Assembly (NCBI GenBank): GCA_009840715.1
Contig: VXNE01000400.1
Span: forward strand, 1-10,154
From: Gammaproteobacteria bacterium
GTDB taxonomy: Bacteria; Pseudomonadota; Gammaproteobacteria; Pseudomonadales; Azotimanducaceae
Length of the DNA stretch: 10,154 nt
Direction of reading: 5' to 3'
Shown here in pieces: positions 1-6,466 of this stretch. The translations under genes and the position numbers were made by a program. The notes below the pieces were generated by a model. That model saw only the letters and a list, made by a program, of their open reading frames with translations, made no database searches and was not told where the DNA came from. Within the stretch, counting starts at the first letter, position 1. Each line of letters opens with the position of its first letter.

Positions 1-591
1 GGTGGGTTCCCCGTCCCCCCGCTGTTCCAGTCCCGTCACAACGACCGGGCGCGCCCCTTGGCCGGCGAGCGACTCCGGGTCCTCGAGGAGCGCCTGCGGA
101 TGACCGACGAGACCATGACGGAGGCGGGCAAGGACACCACCGAGCAACTCTCCTTCTGGGAGTCCGAGGTGCGCAAGCTCTGGGACATCGCCAACAAGCG
201 CAACCGGACCTGGATCCAGGACAACCAGGCGACGCTCAAGCGGCAGACATCGAGCATCGCCGGGGTCCAGTCCACCCTCGCGGAACTCAAGAGCCAGGTC
301 GGCCGCGTCGAGACCGCTTTCGACCAGCAGCGCGAGATGATGGACAAGCTGGCGACCATCGAGACCCAGGTACGCCAGATGGTGAACCAGCAACGCGACC
401 TCGTGGACCGGGTCAATACGTCGCGCCAGGTGACGGCAAGCCTGAAGGCGACGCTGGAACCGCAGGTGCGCGAGCACGAGGAGGCGATCGCGGCCAACGA
501 CGCCCATCGCCGCCAGTTGAACGCCAGCATCACCCGCCTCGGCGACCGGCTCGCGGCCATCGAGCAGCGCGTGGGTCTGGCCGTGCAGTAA
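1..591 (+). CDS. Coiled-coil protein of unknown function (5' end outside window)
   Basis: The reading frame is open from the first base of the window to a TAA at 589-591, giving 196 visible residues, so the gene very probably starts upstream. An in-frame TTG at 58 is possible as a start but has no convincing ribosome binding site. After about 20 residues rich in proline and arginine, nearly everything is predicted amphipathic helix rich in Q, E, R, K and A with heptad-like spacing, consistent with a long coiled coil. A conserved-looking stretch reads FWESEVRKLWDIANKRN (about residues 51-67 of the visible part). I associate stretches like this with uncharacterised gammaproteobacterial coiled-coil proteins sometimes annotated as ATPase or chromosome-partition-like, but no nucleotide-binding motif is present here. 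No membrane segment is visible in the part seen; an N-terminal anchor could lie upstream. It converges with the acyltransferase gene, with only 8 bases between stop codons. The function is unknown. Confidence 0.8.
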   Translation, partial: GGFPVPPLFQSRHNDRARPLAGERLRVLEERLRMTDETMTEAGKDTTEQLSFWESEVRKLWDIANKRNRTWIQDNQATLKRQTSSIAGVQSTLAELKSQVGRVETAFDQQREMMDKLATIETQVRQMVNQQRDLVDRVNTSRQVTASLKATLEPQVREHEEAIAANDAHRRQLNASITRLGDRLAAIEQRVGLAVQ

Positions 592-599
592 CCCCCGGG

Positions 600-1490
600 T
601 CAGCCGGTTCCGTCCCGACCCTCGCGCAGGATTGTGAGTTCGCGGTCCTTGGCGCGCCAAAGGTCGTCGATCCAGCCGCGTAGCGCTTCGCGGCCTCCGC
701 TCTCCGCCACGCCGGCGACGGCCACGGGCACGCCGAGACTCGCAACCGTGACGTCCACGCGCCGGCACCGGCCGCAGAGGTAATCCCAGAAGGACGGCGT
801 TCCGCCCGGGTAGTCGATCGTTACGTTCACCATGCCCGAGAGCCGGCCGTCGAGCGCCTCGGCAACGTACGCGAACCCGGAACTCTTCGGCTTCAGCAGC
901 CAGGTATGGGGCGACCGCTGTGCCGCGTGCTTGGCCGGGGTAAAGCGCGTCCCCTCCAGGAAGCTCAGCACGGAGGTGGGCCGCTCGAGAAACCGCTCGC
1001 ACGCCCGCAGGGTCGCGTTGCGGTCGTGTTCGCGCAGTTCCGGGTGCGCCTCGAGGACCTCGCGTCCGTACCGGCGGACATACGGGAAACCCAGCAGCCA
1101 CATGGCCACGCCCACCATGGGCGCCCAGATCAGCTCCCGCTTGGTGAAGAACTTCAGGGGCGGGACGCGGGCCAGGAAGAGGTCCTGCAGGACGAGGATG
1201 TCGGCCCACGACTGATGGTTGCTGACGATGAGATACCATCCGTCGCGCCGGAACCCGCCATCGCCCTGAAAGCGAACATCGAGCTTCGTCAGCCGCAGCG
1301 ACCACAGGAGTGCGCGGTTGCTCGCCACCCACCCGTCGATGATCCGATCCATGGCGCCGCCAATGCCGCGGCGCGCGGCGTGCATCGGCACGCCGATCCG
1401 CACGAGTCCCATCGCGTACAGCGGGATGCACCAGAACACCGTGTGCACCGAGATGAACGCGATGGAGACGATGCCGCGCAGCGTGTCCAT
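600..1490 (-). CDS. Lysophospholipid/1-acylglycerol-3-phosphate type acyltransferase (YihG-like)
   Basis: This 296-residue protein belongs to the PlsC-type acyltransferase superfamily, which moves a fatty acyl group from acyl-CoA or acyl-ACP to a lysophospholipid at the inner membrane. The catalytic HX4D motif is clear as NHQSWAD at residues 91-97 (His92, Asp97). The substrate-binding motif FLEGTRFTPAK is at 177-187, followed by LLKPKSSG near 198-205. A hydrophobic N-terminal segment (about residues 6-30) is a likely membrane anchor. The layout and length match E. coli YihG (about 310 residues), an acyltransferase implicated in acyl-chain remodelling of phospholipids; the exact acceptor cannot be read here. 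The ATG at 1488-1490 was chosen because the family's usual N-terminus begins there. The frame stays open upstream to 2600 only as GC-rich antisense of the neighbouring gene. No strong Shine-Dalgarno sequence is visible. It is transcribed divergently from the aminopeptidase gene. Confidence 0.9.
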   Translation of the reverse strand: MDTLRGIVSIAFISVHTVFWCIPLYAMGLVRIGVPMHAARRGIGGAMDRIIDGWVASNRALLWSLRLTKLDVRFQGDGGFRRDGWYLIVSNHQSWADILVLQDLFLARVPPLKFFTKRELIWAPMVGVAMWLLGFPYVRRYGREVLEAHPELREHDRNATLRACERFLERPTSVLSFLEGTRFTPAKHAAQRSPHTWLLKPKSSGFAYVAEALDGRLSGMVNVTIDYPGGTPSFWDYLCGRCRRVDVTVASLGVPVAVAGVAESGGREALRGWIDDLWRAKDRELTILREGRDGTG

Positions 1491-1498
1491 GCCCCGGT

Positions 1499-1527
1499 CT
1501 TTAACACAAGCAGGCCCGCGTCGCCAA
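1499..1527 (-). promoter_or_regulatory. Possible sigma-70 promoter for the acyltransferase gene
   Basis: On the minus strand, TTGGCG (complement of 1522-1527) is separated by 17 bases from TTAAAG (complement of 1499-1504), the only AT-rich patch in the 90-base divergent region. The -10-like box lies only 8 bases upstream of the ATG at 1490, so transcription would start at or just before the start codon. The matches to consensus are partial (3 of 6 in each box), so this is a weak prediction. Confidence 0.25.
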
Positions 1528-1543
1528 CGGGGCGCCCGGGACG

Positions 1544-1560
1544 CCGGCAACCTGTGCCGG
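1544..1560. repeat. Perfect short inverted repeat CCGGCA-N5-TGCCGG
   Basis: Six bases at 1544-1549 are the exact reverse complement of 1555-1560, with a 5-base spacer. The repeat lies about 20 bases upstream of the aminopeptidase start, inside the divergent intergenic region. It could be a small operator or a hairpin in the mRNA leader. A repeat of this length is also expected by chance in DNA this GC-rich, and there is no T-run that would make it a terminator. Confidence 0.25.
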
Positions 1561-1580
1561 ACCCGCACTGCCCAGCCCCG

Positions 1581-2696
1581 ATGAGCGTCACACGCCACGC
1601 CCTGAGGGTCCTGGTCGCACTCCTCGCCTGCGTCCCGGTCACCGGCTGCGCCACGCTGTCCTGGTACGGCGAGGCCGCCGTCGGCCAGATGCGCATACTC
1701 GCCGCGCGCCGCCCGGTCGACGAAGTGCTCGCGGATCCCTCGACGGCGCCGGAGACGGCCGCCAACCTCATGCGGGTCGACGCCATCCTCGAGTTCGCCG
1801 AGCACGAACTGGGCCTTCCGGTGGGCGGCCGGTACCGGACGTACGTCGCACTGGACCGCGACGCAGTGGTATGGAACGTCTTCGCCGCCCCGGAGTTCTC
1901 CCTGACGCCGCACCAGTGGTGCTATCCCGTGGTCGGTTGCGCCGTCTACCGGGGCTTCTTCGATCGGGACGGGGCGCGGCGGGAAGCCGTGTCGTTCGCG
2001 GCGCGTGGTTTCGATGTCCATGTCGGCCCCGTCGCCGCCTATTCCACCCTCGGCTGGTTCGACGATCCGCTTCTGTCGACCTTCATCGGCTACTCCGACG
2101 AACGCCTGGCGGAACTGCTCTTCCACGAACTGGCCCACGGCGAACTCTTCGTGCCCGGCGACTCCGACTTCAGCGAGGCCTTCGCGACGTTCGTCGGGCG
2201 GGAGGCCACGTCCGCGTGGCTCTTCGCCACGGGGCGGAACCCGGAGCCGTACCTGGCCGCGAAGCAGGCGGCCCGGACGCGCGCCAATTTCTTCCAGGCC
2301 TGGCGCGCGCGGCTCGGCACGCTCTACGCCCAAGAGCTTCCCGCCGACCAGCGCCGGTTGCTCAAGGGCGCCCTGTTCGACGAGATGCGCGCCTGCTACG
2401 CCGAGCGCGGGCGGCGGTTCGGTTCCGGCTTCGGCGGGACGCTGCCGGGCGCGTTGAACAACGCCCGCCTGGCCGCGACGAGCACGTACGAGGACCGCAC
2501 GCCGGCCTTCGCGGTGCTGTTCGCGCGGCTTGGCGGGAACTGGGAAGCCTTCTACCGGGCGGCACGCGAGATCGCCGACCGCGAGCCCGGCGCCCGCCAC
2601 GCCCTGCTACGCGACCTCGCCCGGGAACACGCCACGGTGCATCGACCCGAGCCGCGCGATGCGCTCGTGTGCCGCCGTCCGGCGGTCCGCGGTTGA
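1581..2696 (+). CDS. Putative zinc aminopeptidase lipoprotein (COG4324 / DUF2265 type)
   Basis: The 371-residue protein has a lipoprotein signal sequence: a positively charged and hydrophobic start, then the lipobox VTGC with the likely lipidated Cys at 23. The mature protein should therefore be periplasmic and membrane-tethered. The metalloprotease signature HELAH is at 182-186, with a downstream Glu at 199 (in FSEAFATF) as the probable third zinc ligand. A GCAVYRGFF stretch near 119-127 is typical of the predicted aminopeptidase family COG4324. Substrate and cellular role are not established for this family; peptide trimming at the envelope is the inferred role. The ATG at 1581 is chosen because it places the signal peptide at the N-terminus; the open frame extends upstream without meaning. 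No clear Shine-Dalgarno sequence precedes it. It ends 33 bases before the DASS transporter gene and could be co-transcribed with it, although a candidate promoter overlaps its stop codon. Confidence 0.88.
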   Translation: MSVTRHALRVLVALLACVPVTGCATLSWYGEAAVGQMRILAARRPVDEVLADPSTAPETAANLMRVDAILEFAEHELGLPVGGRYRTYVALDRDAVVWNVFAAPEFSLTPHQWCYPVVGCAVYRGFFDRDGARREAVSFAARGFDVHVGPVAAYSTLGWFDDPLLSTFIGYSDERLAELLFHELAHGELFVPGDSDFSEAFATFVGREATSAWLFATGRNPEPYLAAKQAARTRANFFQAWRARLGTLYAQELPADQRRLLKGALFDEMRACYAERGRRFGSGFGGTLPGALNNARLAATSTYEDRTPAFAVLFARLGGNWEAFYRAAREIADREPGARHALLRDLAREHATVHRPEPRDALVCRRPAVRG

Positions 2697-2722
2697 TCCC
2701 GCGGCGCCCGCACGCATAGCAT
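2693..2722 (+). promoter_or_regulatory. Candidate sigma-70 promoter, probably leaderless, for the transporter/sbcB operon
   Basis: TTGATC (2693-2698) and TAGCAT (2717-2722) are separated by 18 bases and match 4 of 6 positions in each consensus box. The -10 box ends 7 bases before the ATG at 2730, so transcription would start at about the first base of the start codon. No Shine-Dalgarno sequence is present between them, which fits a leaderless message. The -35 box overlaps the TGA of the preceding gene (2694-2696). This is seen in sequence only and has no expression support. Confidence 0.4.
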
Positions 2723-2729
2723 CCCTCCG

Positions 2730-4295
2730 ATGGAACAGACGCCAGGGGAGCGTAGCGACCGTCGGCGGCTGTTCCATGCGCGGTCGGTGGGCCTGTGGCT
2801 GGGCATCGCCGCCTTCGCCCTGCTCCTGCTCTTACCGGTCGCTCCGGACAACCCGCCCGCCAGCCGCCTGGCCGCCGTGGCCGCCCTGATGGCGATCTGG
2901 TGGATGAGCGAGGCGATCCCGCTCTTCGCGACGGCCCTCATGCCGCTGGTCCTGTTCCCGCTGCTGGGGATCATGCCCGGTCGCGAGACCGCCCCGATCT
3001 ACCTCAACAGCACCATCGTGCTCTTCATCGGCGGGTTCATGATCGCCCTGACCATGCAGAAGTGGAACCTGCACCGCCGGATGGCGCTCGACATCATCCA
3101 CCGCGTCGGCGGCGGTCCGGCGCGGCTCGTGCTCGGGTTCATGACCGCGGCGGCGTTCCTGTCGATGTGGGTGTCGAACACCGCCACCGCCGTGATGATG
3201 GTGCCGATCGGGCTCGCCATCGTGCTGCAGGTCGAAAGCCGCGCGGGGGACGCCGCGCATCCGCTGTCGGTCGGCCTCATGCTCGGCATCGCCTACGGCT
3301 GCTCCGTCGGCGGAATGACGACCCTTGTCGGCACGCCGCCCAACCTCTCGTTCGTGCGGATCCACGAGATCCTTTTCCCGGACGCTCCTGTCATCGCTTT
3401 CGGGCAATGGATGGTCGTCGCCTTCCCGGTCGGCGTCGTCATGCTTCTCGCCGCGTGGCTGCTGATCACCCAGGTGATGTACCGGGCGCCGTCGGACCTC
3501 CGCATCGACCCGGCCACGGTGGCGGACGAACGGGCGCGGCTCGGGCCCGTCTCCTTCGAGGAACGGACGGTGCTCACCGTGTTCGCGATCACGGCCCTGC
3601 TCTGGGTGTTTCGCGTCGACCTCGACCTTGGCGGCATTCACGTGCCCGGCTGGTCGGACCTGCTCCCCTGGCCGGGGCTCGTCGACGACGGCACGGTGGC
3701 CATCGCCATGGCCTCGCTCCTGTTTTTCATCCCGGCGAAGAACCGGGAGGAAGGCAGCACACGGATCATGGGCCCCGAGATCATTCCGCGCCTGCCGTGG
3801 AACATCGTGCTGCTCATCGGCGGCGGGTTCGCCCTGGCGTCGGCCTTCCAGCAGACGGGCCTCGCCCAGCTCATCGGCTCGCAGTTCGACGCCGCGGCGG
3901 CGCTGCCCACCTTCGCCCTGATCCTCCTCGTCTGCCTCGCGCTCACCTTCCTGACCGAGCTGACCAGCAACACGGCGACCACGGAGATGATCCTGCCGAT
4001 CCTCGCGTCGGTGGCCGTGGCCCCGGGCACGCATCCGCTGATCCTCATGATCCCCGCCACGATGTCCGCGAGCTGCGCGTTCATGATGCCGGTCGCGACC
4101 CCGCCCAACTCCATCGTGTTCGGCAGCAACCGCATCTCCATCCCGGAGATGGCCCGCGCCGGCATCGTGCTCAACCTTTTCGGGGCCCTCGTCATCGCGA
4201 GCATCGTGTACACCCTCGGGCTCGTGGTGTTCGACATCGATCCCTCGGAGGTGCCAGCCTGGGCCACCTCCCTCGCCGCGGGAGGCGGCCACTGA
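2730..4295 (+). CDS. DASS/SLC13-family sodium:anion symporter (dicarboxylate or sulfate)
   Basis: This 521-residue inner-membrane protein belongs to the divalent anion:sodium symporter family (VcINDY, SdcS, SLC13). Members import C4-dicarboxylates, citrate or sulfate coupled to sodium. The two inverted structural repeats each show the family hallmark. SNT is at 149-151 (in VSNTATAVMM) with GTPPN at 201-205. SNT is at 413-415 (in TSNTATTEM) with ATPPN at 456-460. In VcINDY these segments form the substrate and sodium sites. The WWMSEAIP motif is at 57-64. About a dozen hydrophobic segments are visible, with a charged loop around 245-285. The length agrees with bacterial SdcS-like members. The substrate cannot be decided from sequence. 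The ATG at 2730 has no Shine-Dalgarno sequence and sits right behind a promoter-like box. Its stop is followed after 3 bases by the sbcB start, so the two genes are probably co-transcribed. Confidence 0.93.
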   Translation: MEQTPGERSDRRRLFHARSVGLWLGIAAFALLLLLPVAPDNPPASRLAAVAALMAIWWMSEAIPLFATALMPLVLFPLLGIMPGRETAPIYLNSTIVLFIGGFMIALTMQKWNLHRRMALDIIHRVGGGPARLVLGFMTAAAFLSMWVSNTATAVMMVPIGLAIVLQVESRAGDAAHPLSVGLMLGIAYGCSVGGMTTLVGTPPNLSFVRIHEILFPDAPVIAFGQWMVVAFPVGVVMLLAAWLLITQVMYRAPSDLRIDPATVADERARLGPVSFEERTVLTVFAITALLWVFRVDLDLGGIHVPGWSDLLPWPGLVDDGTVAIAMASLLFFIPAKNREEGSTRIMGPEIIPRLPWNIVLLIGGGFALASAFQQTGLAQLIGSQFDAAAALPTFALILLVCLALTFLTELTSNTATTEMILPILASVAVAPGTHPLILMIPATMSASCAFMMPVATPPNSIVFGSNRISIPEMARAGIVLNLFGALVIASIVYTLGLVVFDIDPSEVPAWATSLAAGGGH

Positions 4296-4298
4296 CCC

Positions 4299-5732
4299 AT
4301 GCCGAACGAGCCCGAGAACTTCTACTGGTACGACCTCGAGACCTCGGGGACATCCCCAGCCACCGACCGCATCGTGCAGATCGCGGGGCAACGCACGGAC
4401 GCCGACCTCAACCCGGTCGGCCCGCCGTTCGCCACCGACGTCAAGTTGCCGCCGGACATCGTCCCGTTCCCGGAGTCCTGCCTGGTCACCGGGATCACGC
4501 CCCAGCGCACACTGGCCGAAGGCATCGACGAGTGGGAGGCGATGACGGAACTGCAGCGCATCTTCTCCGTGGGCCAGACCTGCGTCGCCGGCTACAACAA
4601 CCTGCGTTTCGACGACGAGTTCCTGCGCTACGCGCTCTTTCGCAACCTGTTCGATCCGTACGCGCGGGAGTGGCGCGACGGCAACTCGCGGTGGGACCTG
4701 ATCGACGTCGCCCGCGCGACCGGGGCCCTGCGGCCGGCAGGGCTCGAATGGCCGAGCGCCGACGGCGTCCCCACCTTCGGGCTCCAGGCGCTCGCGGAAG
4801 CCAACGGACTGGAGCACGGGACGCCCCACGAGGCCATGTCGGACGTACGCGCGACGATCGCGCTCGCCCGGCTGCTGCGTGACCGGCAACCGAGGCTCTT
4901 CGCCTACGGGCTGACGCTGCGCTCGAAGCACGCCGCGCGCCGGCTGCTCGTCCCCTTCGGCAAGGAACTCTGCGTCCACGTATCCCGGCGCATCCCGAAC
5001 GCGCGCTACTGCACGGCGCCGGTGGTTTCGGTGGCGCAGCACCCCACCATGGACAACGGCGTCATCGTCGCCGACCTCGGGCGCGACATCGCGCCGCTGG
5101 TCGAACGCTCCGCCGAGGAACTGCGGGAGTCGCTCTTCGCCGAGGACGTTGACGAGCGACCGCCGCTCAAGCAGGTGCGGCTCAACCGGTGTCCGTTCGT
5201 GGCGCCAATCACCGTGCTGCGGCCCGAGGACGCCCGGCGCCTCGACATCGACGCCGCCCTCGTCGCGGAGCGCCGCAACACGCTTCTCGCGACGCCTGGC
5301 CTCCACGAGAAGATCGCCCGCGTGTACGTGCGTGACGACTACCGCGACGCCGCGCCGGACGTGGAGGAGCGTCTCTACGACGGCTTCACGCCCGACCCGG
5401 ACCGGACCGCCTGCGAGAAGCTGCAGCGGGAACTCCGCGCGAACGCTCCCTGGCCGAGCGTGCGTTTCACGGATGCGCGGCTCAACGAACTCGCCAAGCG
5501 GCTCAAGGCCCGTATCCGGCCGGCGGACCTCAGTGCGGCCGAACGCGCGGACTGGGAGCGCTTCGTGGCGGCGCGCCTGACCGCGGAGCACCCGCGGCGT
5601 CTGACCGTGGCCGCATACCGACGGGAGGTCGCCGAGCGGCTCGCCGTCGCAACGGACGACGCTGGGGGCGGCGTGGTACTGCGGGCTCTCGAGGCATACG
5701 GGGCCGAACTCGAAGCGAGGACGATTGCATGA
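4299..5732 (+). CDS. sbcB: Exodeoxyribonuclease I
   Basis: The 477-residue product matches exonuclease I in length (475 in E. coli) and motifs. This enzyme degrades single-stranded DNA 3' to 5', in mismatch repair and recombination. The DEDDh catalytic set is complete: Asp12 and Glu14 in YDLETSGTSP, Asp105 in the YNNLRFDDEF segment, and His177 and Asp182 in HEAMSD. These correspond to E. coli Asp15, Glu17, Asp108, His181 and Asp186. The SH3-like and C-terminal helical regions follow at about 195-477. A GGAGG at 4281-4285 lies 13 bases before the ATG, slightly distant for a ribosome binding site, so translation may be helped by coupling to the preceding gene (3-base gap). The 3' end overlaps the ABC ATPase start by 4 bases (ATGA). 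Placement inside a transporter operon is unusual. The enzyme family itself is essentially a gammaproteobacterial marker. Confidence 0.97.
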   Translation: MPNEPENFYWYDLETSGTSPATDRIVQIAGQRTDADLNPVGPPFATDVKLPPDIVPFPESCLVTGITPQRTLAEGIDEWEAMTELQRIFSVGQTCVAGYNNLRFDDEFLRYALFRNLFDPYAREWRDGNSRWDLIDVARATGALRPAGLEWPSADGVPTFGLQALAEANGLEHGTPHEAMSDVRATIALARLLRDRQPRLFAYGLTLRSKHAARRLLVPFGKELCVHVSRRIPNARYCTAPVVSVAQHPTMDNGVIVADLGRDIAPLVERSAEELRESLFAEDVDERPPLKQVRLNRCPFVAPITVLRPEDARRLDIDAALVAERRNTLLATPGLHEKIARVYVRDDYRDAAPDVEERLYDGFTPDPDRTACEKLQRELRANAPWPSVRFTDARLNELAKRLKARIRPADLSAAERADWERFVAARLTAEHPRRLTVAAYRREVAERLAVATDDAGGGVVLRALEAYGAELEARTIA

Positions 5733-6466
5733 ACGCGGGCGTGCGCTTCACCGGAGTCGGCAAGCGCTTCGGCGAGCACTGGGTGTTCCGCGACCTGTCG
5801 CTGTCCCTCCCCCCCGGCGGCACGACCGCTATCGTCGGCGAGAGCGGGTGCGGCAAGACCACCTTCCTGCAGTTGGTGAACGGCGTGCTGCGCCCGAGCG
5901 AGGGCCGCGTGGAAGTGTTCGGCGCAGACGTGCCGCGGGAGGGGATCGAGTCGTTCCGCCGCCGCATCGGCTACGCCGTGCAGGGCGCGGGCCTGTTTCC
6001 CCACATGACGGTGCGGGAGAACGTCACGTTGCTGGCCCGCCTCGAACGCTGGTCCCGCGAGGCCGTCGACGCCCGCCTCGAGGAACTGCTCGACGAGATG
6101 GGGCTCGACGCGGGTCTCTCCGGCCACTATCCCGTGCAGCTCTCCGGCGGCCAGCAGCAACGCGTCGGACTCTGCCGGGCGCTCATGCTCCGACCGGACA
6201 TGCTGCTCCTCGACGAGCCCTTCTCCGCGGTGGACCCGATCACCCGGGAGAGCCTCTACGACCAGTTCCTGCACGCCCGCGAACACGAGGGCGTCGACAC
6301 CCTGCTCGTCACCCACGACATGGCCGAAGCGGTACGGCTCTCCGCGCATCTCGTCATCCTGGGGCCGGGCGGTGTCCACCAGTCCGGCGCGACGGAGGAC
6401 GTGCTCGCGCATCCCACGGACGATTACGTGGCCCGTCTCCTCGCCACGCGCGCCCGCCCGTCGTGA
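5729..6466 (+). CDS. ABC transporter ATPase of the glycine betaine/osmoprotectant importer class
   Basis: The 245-residue protein is a cytoplasmic ABC nucleotide-binding subunit. It has Walker A GESGCGKTT at 37-45, the Q-loop at Gln85 in GYAVQGAGLFPHMT, signature LSGGQQQ at 138-144, Walker B MLLLDEP at 158-164 with catalytic Glu163, and the H-loop at His196. The RRIGY-VQ-GLFPHMTVRENV pattern is characteristic of OpuCA/ProV-type subunits. Unlike OpuCA (about 380 residues), it ends right after the ATPase core and has no C-terminal CBS pair, the element that in OpuA senses ionic strength. This suggests transport here is not osmotically gated; that is inference. A GAGG at 5717-5720 lies 8 bases before the ATG. 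The start overlaps the sbcB stop (ATGA), and the stop overlaps the GTG of the fused binding-protein/permease gene, which is its obvious partner. Possible substrates are betaine, choline, carnitine, ergothioneine or related quaternary amines. Confidence 0.93.
   Translation: MNAGVRFTGVGKRFGEHWVFRDLSLSLPPGGTTAIVGESGCGKTTFLQLVNGVLRPSEGRVEVFGADVPREGIESFRRRIGYAVQGAGLFPHMTVRENVTLLARLERWSREAVDARLEELLDEMGLDAGLSGHYPVQLSGGQQQRVGLCRALMLRPDMLLLDEPFSAVDPITRESLYDQFLHAREHEGVDTLLVTHDMAEAVRLSAHLVILGPGGVHQSGATEDVLAHPTDDYVARLLATRARPS

Noticed and set aside
591..600. CCCGGG between the first two genes as a terminator
   Set aside because: It is too short a palindrome, with no stem-loop of useful length and no T-run on either strand.
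1491..2600. N-terminal extension of the minus-strand acyltransferase frame to position 2600
   Set aside because: The extra 370 codons are antisense to the aminopeptidase gene and carry no recognisable domain. The ATG at 1490 gives the usual family length.
2795..4882. A 695-codon + strand open frame overlapping the transporter in another phase
   Set aside because: The translation is dominated by R, H, P, G and A with no motif, typical of a shifted frame in high-GC DNA. The overlapping transporter frame has all its family motifs.
2832..5591. A 919-codon open frame on the minus strand, antisense to the DASS transporter and sbcB
   Set aside because: It is the antisense shadow of two clearly real genes. 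Its translation is low-complexity and rich in R, G, E, H and D, as expected when GC-rich codons are read in reverse. It shows no domain or convincing start.
5725..6462. Upstream extension of the importer fusion frame back to 5725
   Set aside because: That part runs out of phase over the ABC ATPase gene and translates to arginine/proline-rich shadow sequence. The GTG at 6463 gives a proper signal peptide and the GTGA overlap.
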